64,000 bases of DNA from CALHRB01 sp964473465 (GTDB taxonomy: Bacteria; Bacteroidota; Ignavibacteria; Kapaibacteriales; UBA2268), in assembly GCA_964473465.1 (NCBI GenBank), contig CAYYPE010000003.1:186001-250000 (forward strand). Reading direction: 5' to 3'. The translations under genes were made by a program, and so were the position numbers. Shown in pieces: positions 16,816-25,148 of the stretch. The notes below the pieces were generated by a model. The model saw only the letters and a list, made by a program, of their open reading frames with translations. It was not told the DNA's origin and searched no databases. How positions within the stretch are numbered: the stretch's first letter is position 1; every line of letters begins with the position of its first letter.

Positions 16816-17901
16816 TTAATCGTCGTAGTCAACTATAACATCGTCAGTTACTGGATGGGATTGACAGGTAAGTATATAACCTTGCTCAATCTCATCATCT
16901 GTTAATGCATCTCTTTCGTCCATAATAACTTTACCGGAAATAAGTTTTGCCCTGCAAGATGCACAAGCACCTATCTGACAGCTAAAAGGCGGGTCAAGAT
17001 TTTCCCTTAAAGCTGCAGTAAGTATAGTTTCGTCCGGCTCGACAAATAAATCAAATGATTCACTATAAATTTTGATTTTTACCTTTCTTTTAACAATCTT
17101 ATTGTTATCCTGACTCAAGTTCATACTGTTTTTGTCAACAAAACCATTGACGTTTAGCTTTGTAAAAGATTCTTTATGAATATTTTCCTTACTAATATTT
17201 AGATTATCAAGACACTCTAATATTTCATTCATCATTCCCTGATGACCACACAGAAAATAGTGCGTTGATTTGGATTCAGGCTGTTTGACATAGTCTTTTA
17301 TTAAAGAACAAGCTTTATTTTTGTCAATTCTCCCTCTTAATCCAAAGTAGCTATCTGAAGCCCTGCTTAAAATATGAACAATTTTGAATCTATCATAATA
17401 TTTTTTTTCTAAGTAATCTAATTGTTGCTTAAAAATGATAGAATTTTCATCCCGGTTAGCATAGAAAAGTATAAGATTTGATTTTGGTTCGATTATTAAT
17501 GCTGATTTAATCAAGGATATAACTGGTGTTATCCCACTACCACCAGCAAAAAAAACATAATCATTTTGATTTTCAGCTTTAAAATCAAATGTAAATTTTC
17601 CGGCAGGGGATTGAACCTCCAATAAGTCATTTATTTGTAAATGATTAAGTAAATAGTTCGATACAAATCCATTGTCAATAGCCTTAACAGTAACAGTCAA
17701 ATCTTCATCAGTGGTAGGTGAACTTGATATTGAATATGCTCTTTTATAAGTTTTCCCATCAATTTGTGGTTTTAGAGTAAGAAATTGTCCTGATTTGTAG
17801 TTAAATTCAGATTTAATATCATCAGGTATATCAAAGCTGATAGAAATTGCTTTATCGGTTTCTTTAACTAAATTTTTGATTTTTAATAGATAAGAAGACA
17901 T
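16816..17901 (-). CDS. PaaE-like flavodoxin/ferredoxin reductase with C-terminal 2Fe-2S domain
   Basis: 361 residues in three parts. An FAD-binding barrel (about 1-105) has RAYSISSSP. An NAD(P)-binding domain (about 110-235) has GGSGITPVISL and FLCGHQGMM. A plant-type ferredoxin domain (about 270-361) has CQIGACASCRAKL and a fourth Cys in ILTCQSHP. The architecture is that of PaaE/PaaK, the reductase of phenylacetyl-CoA epoxidase, and of similar oxygenase reductases. No paa genes are present. It lies between sufT and sufA, so a role as NAD(P)H-dependent electron donor for Fe-S assembly or repair is inferred from context. Confidence 0.87.
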   Translation of the reverse strand: MSSYLLKIKNLVKETDKAISISFDIPDDIKSEFNYKSGQFLTLKPQIDGKTYKRAYSISSSPTTDEDLTVTVKAIDNGFVSNYLLNHLQINDLLEVQSPAGKFTFDFKAENQNDYVFFAGGSGITPVISLIKSALIIEPKSNLILFYANRDENSIIFKQQLDYLEKKYYDRFKIVHILSRASDSYFGLRGRIDKNKACSLIKDYVKQPESKSTHYFLCGHQGMMNEILECLDNLNISKENIHKESFTKLNVNGFVDKNSMNLSQDNNKIVKRKVKIKIYSESFDLFVEPDETILTAALRENLDPPFSCQIGACASCRAKLISGKVIMDERDALTDDEIEQGYILTCQSHPVTDDVIVDYDD

Positions 17902-17926
17902 TATTGGTTAAAACTCCATTCATTGA

Positions 17927-18250
17927 TTAATATAAACCTAATTCAAATCGAGCCAGATCGCTCAAGCGGCTCTTGTCCCAAGGTGGATCGAATGTTAATA
18001 AAACTTTTGCATTCTTAACCTCGGGAATCATTTTTATATTTTCCTCCACCTCGGCGGGAAGACCCTCTGCTTCTGGACAGTTTGGAGCTGTCAGGGTCAT
18101 AAGAACCACTACTTCATTGTTCTCGGTGATTTGAATATCATAAATTAACCCAAGTTCCCAGATGTTTACGGGAATTTCGGGGTCGTAAATTGTTTTTATC
18201 ACATTTATTACTTGTTCTTTAAGAAATTCTAAGTTATTATTTTCAGACAT
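17927..18250 (-). CDS. sufT: SufT/MIP18-family (DUF59) Fe-S assembly factor
   Basis: 107 residues matching the DUF59/MIP18 fold: IKTIYDPEIPVNIWELGLIYDI (about 18-39, split here by no gap), MTLTAPNCPEAEGLP with the conserved Cys, and the C-terminal LTFDPPWDKSRLSD. SufT helps mature Fe-S proteins under high demand. It overlaps the sufU end by 8 bases, indicating coupled translation within the suf operon. Confidence 0.9.
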   Translation of the reverse strand: MSENNNLEFLKEQVINVIKTIYDPEIPVNIWELGLIYDIQITENNEVVVLMTLTAPNCPEAEGLPAEVEENIKMIPEVKNAKVLLTFDPPWDKSRLSDLARFELGLY

Positions 18251-18716
18251 TTAAATCTTCCGTTGTTATTAATTCTGATTTACTCTTTTCGTTGATTGCC
18301 TGAGCAAGGGTATGCCAAGGCAAGGAGGCACATTTGATTCTTGCCGGAAATTCCCGAACTCCGCAGAATACTTCAAGCTTTCCTAATTCAGAAGTATCAA
18401 TTTCGGCTTCGGGGTCACTTGTAACAAGATTATGGAATTCATCGAAAAGTTGCTTTGCTTCTTCTATTGTTTTTCCTTTTATTAAAGAAGTCATTATTGA
18501 TGCAGAAGCTTTTGAAATGGCACAACCAGAGCCATTAAACTTAACATCCTTGATTAATCCGTCTTCAATAACCAGATATAAATCTAACTGGTCACCGCAG
18601 AGAGGATTATGACCCTTTGCATGACTATTGGCATTCTCAATCACTCCAAAGTTTCTTGGATTCTTGTTGTGGTCGAGTATAACCTGTTTATATAGTTCGT
18701 CTAAATCGTTTATCAT
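18243..18716 (-). CDS. sufU: SufU sulfur-transfer / scaffold protein
   Basis: 157 residues. Conserved zinc/sulfur ligands are Cys40 and Asp42 (NPLCGDQLD), Cys65 (GSGCAISKA) and Cys129 (RIKCASLPW), the SufU spacing. SufU is the zinc-dependent partner that receives persulfide sulfur from SufS. It lies 4 bases after sufS and overlaps sufT. The usual GGAG ribosome site is weak here, fitting translational coupling. Confidence 0.93.
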   Translation of the reverse strand: MINDLDELYKQVILDHNKNPRNFGVIENANSHAKGHNPLCGDQLDLYLVIEDGLIKDVKFNGSGCAISKASASIMTSLIKGKTIEEAKQLFDEFHNLVTSDPEAEIDTSELGKLEVFCGVREFPARIKCASLPWHTLAQAINEKSKSELITTEDLNV

Positions 18717-18720
18717 AGAA

Positions 18721-19974
18721 TTAATTAAATAGATTAATAACTTTTTTTAATGACTTTGCTAAAACGTCAATTTCTTCAAAAGTATTGTAAAATGAAAAAG
18801 AAGCACGAGAAGTTGCCGGAATATTGAATCTTCGCATCACTGGTTCAGTGCAATGATGTCCTGTTCTTATGGCAATGCCGTCTCTGTCGAGTATGGTTCC
18901 TACATCGTGGGGATGAGCATTATTTATTATGAAAGAAATTACACTGGCTTTGTTTTCAGCGGTGCCGATAATTTTCAAATCAGGCATTTCGGAAAGAAGA
19001 TTTGTTGCATAATCCAGAAGTTCCTTCTCGTAGTTTTCAATAACTTCTATACCGATATTATTAACATATCTTATTGCAACACCCAATCCAATAACACCTG
19101 CAATGTTTGGAGTCCCTGCTTCAAATTTGTATGGTAATTCATTGTAGATTGTTTTTTCAAAGCTAACAGACATGATCATATCGCCACCGCCCTGATATGG
19201 GGGCATTTCAATCAAGTGTTTTTTCTTTCCATAGAGGATACCTATCCCGGTCGGTCCGTATATTTTATGTCCACTGAAAGCAAGAAAATCACAGTCAAGT
19301 TCCTGAACGTCAATTTTTAAATGTTGTATAGATTGAGCGGCATCCACAAGGACTGGTATGTTAAATTTATGTGCTTTATCAATTATATATTTTACAGGAT
19401 TTATTGTCCCTAATGAATTAGAAACTTGAACTATTGAAACGAACTTTGTTTTTTCATTTAGTAATTTGTCAAACTCTTCAAGAATTATTTCACCATTATC
19501 ATTCATGGGTATGACTTTAAGTTTTGCTCCTGTGCGTTGACATATAATCTGCCACGGAACAATGTTTGAATGATGTTCCATAGCAGAAATCAGTATCTCG
19601 TCACCTTCTTTGAAATTGGAATAACCATAAGAGCTTGCTACCAGGTTTATTGACTCAGTAGTTCCTCTTGTATAGATAATTTCTTCTAAGTGCTTGGCAT
19701 TAATAAAATTCTGGATAATCTTGCGCGCACATTCATATTCTTTTGTGGCAGCCTCGCTCAAGTAATGCACACCACGATGAATATTGGAATTTAGGTTGGT
19801 ATAATAATTCTGGATTGTTTCAATAACTTGATTAGGTTTCTGGGTGGTAGCCGCATTATCAAAATAAACAAGCTTTTTTCCATGAATTAATCTGCTTAGA
19901 ATTGGAAAATCTGTGCGAATTTTTTCAACTTCAAAAACTTTTTTTTCAACAATATCAATAAAAAGATTTTCCAA
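18721..19974 (-). CDS. sufS: Cysteine desulfurase SufS
   Basis: 417 residues of the group II (SufS/CsdA) PLP enzymes. The PLP lysine lies in AFSGHKIYGPTGIG and the persulfide cysteine in RTGHHCTEPVM. YFDNAATTQKP and EHHSNIVPWQ are also seen. It removes sulfur from cysteine, yielding alanine and an enzyme persulfide passed to SufU. There are about 20 extra N-terminal residues relative to a start at the RTDFPIL region. It begins 9 bases after sufD. Confidence 0.95.
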   Translation of the reverse strand: MENLFIDIVEKKVFEVEKIRTDFPILSRLIHGKKLVYFDNAATTQKPNQVIETIQNYYTNLNSNIHRGVHYLSEAATKEYECARKIIQNFINAKHLEEIIYTRGTTESINLVASSYGYSNFKEGDEILISAMEHHSNIVPWQIICQRTGAKLKVIPMNDNGEIILEEFDKLLNEKTKFVSIVQVSNSLGTINPVKYIIDKAHKFNIPVLVDAAQSIQHLKIDVQELDCDFLAFSGHKIYGPTGIGILYGKKKHLIEMPPYQGGGDMIMSVSFEKTIYNELPYKFEAGTPNIAGVIGLGVAIRYVNNIGIEVIENYEKELLDYATNLLSEMPDLKIIGTAENKASVISFIINNAHPHDVGTILDRDGIAIRTGHHCTEPVMRRFNIPATSRASFSFYNTFEEIDVLAKSLKKVINLFN

Positions 19975-19983
19975 TGTTTCTCC

Positions 19984-21336
19984 TTAGATTTTATTTGACT
20001 CCAAAATAGAACAGAAATATAAATCATTCATTGATAATTTTTTTGCAACTTCGGATTTAATTAAATCACGAAGTGAATCATTTCTGACTGTTTCGATTAT
20101 GTCGGAAGAAAAAGAATTAAGCAAATAGGATTGAGCTGTCTTTTCATCTATTCCTCTTGCCCTGAAATAAAAAATTGCATCCCTATCCAGAAACCCTGAA
20201 GTAGCTCCATGGGAACATTTTACATCATCAGCAAATATTTCTAATTGAGGCTTTGTGTTTATTGTGGCATCCTCACTTAGAAGAATGTTCTTATTTGATT
20301 GATAAGCGTTTGTTTTTTGTGCATAAGGTCTGACCATAATTTTACCATTGAAAACAGCTGTAGCCTTACCATCAATAATGCCTTTATAATTTTCATTACT
20401 ATTGCAATGAGGCTTTGCATGGTCAGCTAAAGTATGATTGTCAACAAAATCCTCGTTCCCAATAAAATACAGACCATTAAAATATGCTTCTGCGTTTTCA
20501 CCATCAAGAATTGAGTTCAAATTGTTTCTGATGAATTTTCCTCCGAGGGAAATTGTTGTGGATAGAAGTTTAGAATACCTTTCTTGATGAATCTGTGTTG
20601 TGCCAATATAATAAGCACTATTGCTCTCATTTTGAAATTTATAATATTCAACATCAGCATTTTGTTTGATAAATATCTCGGTTACAGAGTTATGAAATGA
20701 TGAATAATCACCTATACTGTGGCTTGTTTCAATGATCTGAGCTTTAGAATTCGAATCAACAATGATAATATTTCTTGTATTGGTTATTATATTTTTATTG
20801 TCTGGCAGATTAATGAACAAAAAGTGTATTGGTAAATTTGATTCTGAGTTTTCTGGTATAATAATAACAGCTCCATCATTTGAAAGAGCAGTATTCAGTG
20901 CAGTAAAAGGATTATTGTTTTCATCTGTATATTTTGTCAGGTAGTTTTTAATAACATCGGGGTATTTTGCTTTTACTTCATTAAGATTAGCTATTATCAA
21001 ATCATCTTTACTATTGATAATTCTGGAAAATTGATCTGCGAAGAAACCATTTATAAATACTATAACATTACCCTCGAAATTGTCAATGTAGTAATTTGAA
21101 ATTTGAAAATTATCAGTAAGAGTTTGTATGGGAGAATTGCTAATTTCGAAATCTATACTATTCAAAAAATTGAGCTTAGTATATTTCCATTCTTCATTTT
21201 TTAATGTAGGGATACCCAACTCCTGAAATAATTTGATTGATTTTTCTCTGAGAGAAAACAGAAATGTATCCTTTTCACCGTTGAGTGTTTGTGTGTATTT
21301 TTCAAAAAAATCAGTTATTTTTTCTTTTATTGCCAT
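19984..21336 (-). CDS. sufD: SufD, Fe-S cluster scaffold subunit
   Basis: 450 residues with the SufB/SufD beta-helix core (about 170-410). Family features include NNLNSILDGENAEAYFNGLY, DNHTLADHAKPHC, KIMVRPYAQKTNAYQSNKN and CSHGATSGFLDRDAIFYFRA near the C-terminus. SufD pairs with SufB on a SufC dimer to assemble clusters and is needed for iron acquisition. It lies between sufC (30 bases upstream) and sufS. Confidence 0.94.
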   Translation of the reverse strand: MAIKEKITDFFEKYTQTLNGEKDTFLFSLREKSIKLFQELGIPTLKNEEWKYTKLNFLNSIDFEISNSPIQTLTDNFQISNYYIDNFEGNVIVFINGFFADQFSRIINSKDDLIIANLNEVKAKYPDVIKNYLTKYTDENNNPFTALNTALSNDGAVIIIPENSESNLPIHFLFINLPDNKNIITNTRNIIIVDSNSKAQIIETSHSIGDYSSFHNSVTEIFIKQNADVEYYKFQNESNSAYYIGTTQIHQERYSKLLSTTISLGGKFIRNNLNSILDGENAEAYFNGLYFIGNEDFVDNHTLADHAKPHCNSNENYKGIIDGKATAVFNGKIMVRPYAQKTNAYQSNKNILLSEDATINTKPQLEIFADDVKCSHGATSGFLDRDAIFYFRARGIDEKTAQSYLLNSFSSDIIETVRNDSLRDLIKSEVAKKLSMNDLYFCSILESNKI

Positions 21337-21366
21337 AATGATACATAAATTAAACTAAAACACCAA

Positions 21367-22134
21367 TTAAACTAAAACACCGTTGTATTGTTTTTTAATC
21401 CAGTCGTAACCTTTTTCCTCAAGTTCAAAAGCTAACTCTTTACCTCCTGAGACAACCAATTTCCCATCGAAAAGAACATGAACAAAATCAGGGATAATAT
21501 AATTTAAAAGCCTTTGGTAATGAGTGATAACAATAAAAGCGTTATCTTTGTTCCTGACTTTATTAACTCCATTAGATACAATCTTTAGAGCATCAATATC
21601 TAATCCCGAATCAGTTTCATCAAGGATAGCAAGTTTAGGCTCAAGCATAGCAAGTTGAAAAATTTCGTTTCTTTTCTTTTCACCACCTGAAAAACCATCA
21701 TTAACCGAGCGGTTCAAAAAAGCCTGATCCATTTCGACAAGTTTAGCTTTTTCCCTCATAATTTTAAGAAAATCCATTGCATCGAGAGGTTCTAGGTTTC
21801 GGTATTTTCTGATTTCATTTACAGCAGTTTTCATAAAACTTGCGTTGCTGACGCCCGGTATTTCAATTGGATACTGAAATGCAAGAAAAAGTCCTTCACG
21901 GGCTCTATCTTCCGGGGACATTTCGAAAATGTTCTTTCCATCGAATTCTATAGTTCCTTCGACAATTTCATAGTCTTCTTTTCCAGCAAGCACACCTGCA
22001 AGAGTGCTTTTTCCGGAACCATTTGGTCCCATGATAGCATGAATCTCACCGGGATTAACTTCGAGATTCAAGCCTTTTAATATTTCTTTTCCGTTGATAT
22101 TAACTTTCAGGTTCTGAATTTTCAATAATGACAT
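21367..22134 (-). CDS. sufC: SufC, ATPase of the Fe-S assembly complex
   Basis: 255 residues of the ABC ATPase fold: Walker A GPNGSGKSTL (about 36-45), Q-loop LAFQYPIEIPG, signature FSGGEKKRNE and Walker B KLAILDETDSGLD. The SufC-type FSGGEKKR signature and the missing membrane partner separate it from transporters. ATP hydrolysis drives conformational change in SufB-SufD. It lies between sufB (27 bases) and sufD (30 bases). Confidence 0.96.
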   Translation of the reverse strand: MSLLKIQNLKVNINGKEILKGLNLEVNPGEIHAIMGPNGSGKSTLAGVLAGKEDYEIVEGTIEFDGKNIFEMSPEDRAREGLFLAFQYPIEIPGVSNASFMKTAVNEIRKYRNLEPLDAMDFLKIMREKAKLVEMDQAFLNRSVNDGFSGGEKKRNEIFQLAMLEPKLAILDETDSGLDIDALKIVSNGVNKVRNKDNAFIVITHYQRLLNYIIPDFVHVLFDGKLVVSGGKELAFELEEKGYDWIKKQYNGVLV

Positions 22135-22161
22135 AAAATCCTTCTAAATAAAAATACAAAA

Positions 22162-23613
22162 TTAACCAACACTGCCTTCAAGGCTAACAGCTAATAATCT
22201 TTGGGCTTCAACAGCAAATTCCATTGGTAACTGATTAAGAACTTCACGGCTGAAGCCATTTACAATCAAACCGATGGCATCTTCGGTCGAGATACCTCTT
22301 TGATTGCAATAAAATAAAATATCTTCTGATATTTTTGATGTAGTAGCTTCGTGCTCTACGGTAGCAGTTTTATTCTTGACTTCGATGTAAGGGAAAGTAT
22401 GAGCACCGCACTTATCACCAAGCAAAAGAGAATCGCATTGTGAATAGTTTCTTGAATTATCTGCTTTTTTACTGATATTTACCAAACCCCTATAACTATT
22501 TTGGCTCTTACCAGCAGAAATTCCCTTTGATACAATCCTGCTTTTGGTATTTTTACCAAGATGAATCATTTTAGTTCCTGTGTCTGCCTGCTGAAAATTA
22601 TTTGTCAGTGCTACGGAATAGAATTCTCCAATTGAATTATCACCTTTCAGGATACAGCTTGGATATTTCCATGTGATAGCAGAGCCAGTTTCGACCTGAG
22701 TCCATGAAATTTTGGAATTATCGCCTTCGCAAATTCCTCTTTTGGTAACGAAATTGTAAATACCACCCTTTCCTTCTTTATCTCCGGGATACCAGTTTTG
22801 AACAGTTGAATATTTAATTTCTGCATTTTTGTGAGCTATAAGTTCAACAACTGCAGCATGTAACTGATTCTCATCTCTAATTGGGGCAGTGCAGCCTTCA
22901 AGATAGCTAACATAACTGCCTTCATCGGCAATGATGAGGGTTCTTTCGAATTGCCCGGTTTCAGAAGCATTAATTCTGAAGTAAGTTGAAAGCTCTAATG
23001 GACATCTTACCCCTTTAGGTATATAGCAAAAAGAGCCATCGCTGAAAACAGCTGAATTCAGAGCGGCAAAGTAATTATCGGTGTAGGGCACTACCGAGCC
23101 AATATATTTTCTGACTAAGTCAGGATGTTCCCGAATTGCTTCACTCATTGAGCAAAATATAATACCGAGTTCGCTCAGTTTTTCTTTGAAAGTAGTTGCC
23201 ACAGAGACACTATCCATTACTGCATCAACTGCAATTCCTGCAAGTCTTTGCTGCTCGGTCAAAGGGATTCCAAGTTTTTCGAATGTCCTTCTAATTTCAG
23301 GGTCAATCTCATCTAATGACTTTGGTTTATTTGCCGCTTGTTTAGGAGCAGCATAATAATATGCATCCTGATAGTCAATAGGAGGGAAATTAACATTTGC
23401 CCACTTTGGCTCTTTCATTTGCTGCCAGAAACGGAATGCTTTCAACCGCCATTCTAGCATAAACTCAGGCTCATGTTTTTTTGCTGATATAAATCTGATT
23501 GTATCTTCGTTCAGACCTTTTGGAGCAAGATCATGCTCAATATCAGTTACAAAGCCATATTTGTAATCGCTTTGAGTTAATTCATCAACAATATTTATTT
23601 GTTCCTTTTGCAT
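22162..23613 (-). CDS. sufB: SufB, Fe-S cluster scaffold
   Basis: 483 residues, near the usual 470-480. Conserved blocks include CSMSEAIREHPDLVRKY, GSFCYIPKGVRCPLELSTYF, GSYVSYLEGCTAP, HKNAEIKYSTVQNWYPGD and the C-terminal ATVEHEATTSKISEDILFYC. SufB receives sulfur from SufU/SufS and builds the nascent cluster with SufC and SufD. It is the first structural gene after the Rrf2 regulator, 8 bases away. Confidence 0.96.
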   Translation of the reverse strand: MQKEQINIVDELTQSDYKYGFVTDIEHDLAPKGLNEDTIRFISAKKHEPEFMLEWRLKAFRFWQQMKEPKWANVNFPPIDYQDAYYYAAPKQAANKPKSLDEIDPEIRRTFEKLGIPLTEQQRLAGIAVDAVMDSVSVATTFKEKLSELGIIFCSMSEAIREHPDLVRKYIGSVVPYTDNYFAALNSAVFSDGSFCYIPKGVRCPLELSTYFRINASETGQFERTLIIADEGSYVSYLEGCTAPIRDENQLHAAVVELIAHKNAEIKYSTVQNWYPGDKEGKGGIYNFVTKRGICEGDNSKISWTQVETGSAITWKYPSCILKGDNSIGEFYSVALTNNFQQADTGTKMIHLGKNTKSRIVSKGISAGKSQNSYRGLVNISKKADNSRNYSQCDSLLLGDKCGAHTFPYIEVKNKTATVEHEATTSKISEDILFYCNQRGISTEDAIGLIVNGFSREVLNQLPMEFAVEAQRLLAVSLEGSVG

Positions 23614-23621
23614 AGTTTAAA

Positions 23622-24026
23622 TTATACTTCTGAAAATTCTGCAATAGTTGTGTTATTTAATAAATAATTTATTTTTTCTTGCAATTTATTCATTGGATTT
23701 TTTATTGTGCAAATGTTAATCCTATCGCAATTATCCTGATCATCGGCTAAGCAATCTACGATAATGGCGTTTTCTTCAAGTGCTTTGATAATTTCGCCAA
23801 CAGTTGTAGATTTAGGGTCTCGGGCTAGTATGTAACCACCCTTAATACCCTGTTGGGAGATAATAATACCGTTTTTGTTCAGTATCTGCAATGTTTTTGA
23901 TAAAAATTCATAGGGTATATTCAAATTTTCTGAAATTTCCTTGGCAGAAATCACAGACCCTGAATTATTTGCCATATATTGCAAAGCCTGAATACCGTAT
24001 TCAATTTTTTTTGATAATTTTAACAT
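23622..24026 (-). CDS. Rrf2-family regulator of the suf operon
   Basis: 134 residues. An N-terminal winged helix (LSKKIEYGIQALQYMA, GIKGGYILARDP wing) is followed by three cysteines at 92, 100 and 106 (C-x7-C-x5-C). This is close to the Fe-S ligand pattern of IscR/SufR-type Rrf2 proteins. It probably senses cluster status and represses or activates the suf genes that follow it directly. Spacing of the first two cysteines (7 residues) is longer than in E. coli IscR (5). It is the first gene of the operon and is divergent from the glycosyltransferase at 24112. Confidence 0.88.
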   Translation of the reverse strand: MLKLSKKIEYGIQALQYMANNSGSVISAKEISENLNIPYEFLSKTLQILNKNGIIISQQGIKGGYILARDPKSTTVGEIIKALEENAIIVDCLADDQDNCDRINICTIKNPMNKLQEKINYLLNNTTIAEFSEV

Positions 24027-24070
24027 TTACTGTTTTATTAATTTTTACAAGGTTCTTAACGAATAAAAAA

Positions 24071-24090
24071 TCCGACTATTGTTATCCGAA
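24071..24090. promoter_or_regulatory. Possible regulator site between rrf2 and glycosyltransferase
   Basis: The 85-base divergent gap contains the pentamer TCCGA twice on the plus strand, with 9 bases between the two copies, in a region with otherwise little G or C. It is a possible Rrf2 operator, but it is not a clean dyad and does not match known IscR boxes. No full -7/-33 promoter pair is seen for either gene. Confidence 0.2.
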
Positions 24091-24111
24091 TTAAATAATT
24101 GTAGATTTATT

Positions 24112-24981
24112 ATGAAGGTTTCTGGTTTTACTATTGTTAGAAATGCTGTCAAATTTGAATATCCTATTGTTGAATCAATAAAATCAATCCTGCCAATCTG
24201 TGATGAATATATAGTCTTGGTTGGTAATTCAGAAGATGAAACTTTATCTTTGATTAAATCAATAAATGATAAAAAAATCAAAATTTATGAATCTGAATGG
24301 GATGAAAATTTTAGAAAAGGGGGGGTAGTTTTATCCGTAGAGACAAATAAAGCAAAGGATTTAATTAGTCATGATACTGACTGGTGCTTTTATCTGCAAG
24401 GTGATGAAGTTGTTCATGAAAAATACCTTGATATTATTTGTGAAAATATGAATCGATATATGAATCATTTTGAAGTTGAAGGGTTATTGTTGAAATACCT
24501 GCACTTCTATGGTGATTATAAATATGTGGCTGATTCGAGAAAATGGTATCGAAGAGAAATAAGAATAGTCAGAAATGACAAAGACATTAAAAGTTGGGGT
24601 GATGCCCAGGGGTTCAGAAAAAATGGAGAGAAATTGAAAGTAAAATTGATTGATGCTTATGTGTATCATTATGGCTGGGTTAAAAATCCTTATCATCAGA
24701 TGGAAAAGAATAAAAGTTTCCAGAAATTATGGCATGATGATGAAAAAATCAAAGAAATACTCGGTTCCAATGAACTTTATGATTATTCCAAAATTGATTC
24801 GTTGAAAGAATTTACGGGAACGCACCCCGCAGTAATGATCAAAAGAATCAATAATGTCAACTGGGTGTTTAACTATGATATTGCGAAAAAAAACATGTCC
24901 CTTTTGAATAAAATTCTTTACAAGCTTGAAGAAAAAACAGGTTTAAGACCTTTCGAGTATAGAAATTATAAAATTATTTAG
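24112..24981 (+). CDS. Glycosyltransferase, GT2-like
   Basis: 289 residues from the ATG at 24112 (MKVSGFTIVRNA); the frame is open further upstream but the family N-terminus starts here. FTIVRNAVKFEYPIVESI, CDEYIVLVGNSEDET and DWCFYLQGDEVVHE form a GT-A nucleotide-sugar fold with a QGDE acidic motif in place of DxD. There are no membrane helices, so it is cytoplasmic. It probably adds a sugar to a surface glycan; donor and acceptor are unknown. It stands alone between the suf operon and merR. Confidence 0.78.
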   Translation: MKVSGFTIVRNAVKFEYPIVESIKSILPICDEYIVLVGNSEDETLSLIKSINDKKIKIYESEWDENFRKGGVVLSVETNKAKDLISHDTDWCFYLQGDEVVHEKYLDIICENMNRYMNHFEVEGLLLKYLHFYGDYKYVADSRKWYRREIRIVRNDKDIKSWGDAQGFRKNGEKLKVKLIDAYVYHYGWVKNPYHQMEKNKSFQKLWHDDEKIKEILGSNELYDYSKIDSLKEFTGTHPAVMIKRINNVNWVFNYDIAKKNMSLLNKILYKLEEKTGLRPFEYRNYKII

Positions 24982-25068
24982 CATGTCAAAAATAATATTT
25001 TAATCATAAAAAATTTTATTCTAATATTATCTAAATATATTATTATCATAGACTTATGAAAAATAAAA

Positions 25069-25100
25069 TTTGGAAATTCAATTAATGATTCATATTTTTG
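25069..25100 (+). promoter_or_regulatory. Bacteroidota-type promoter for merR and the octaheme operon
   Basis: TTTG at 25069-25072 and TATTTTTG at 25093-25100 are separated by 20 bases, an exact fit to the Bacteroidota primary-sigma consensus TTTG-N19/21-TAnnTTTG. Transcription would start near 25107, giving a leader of about 40 bases before the merR ATG at 25149. It is the best such match found in the window. Confidence 0.6.
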
Positions 25101-25148
25101 ATTGTTAATAAAGCTATATTTTTAAATATTAAATATTTTGTTAATGAT

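Noticed and set aside
16389..18250. Phenylacetate degradation locus
   Set aside because: Only a PaaE-like reductase is present, along with a DUF59 protein that here belongs to the Suf group; no paaABC or ring-cleavage genes occur.
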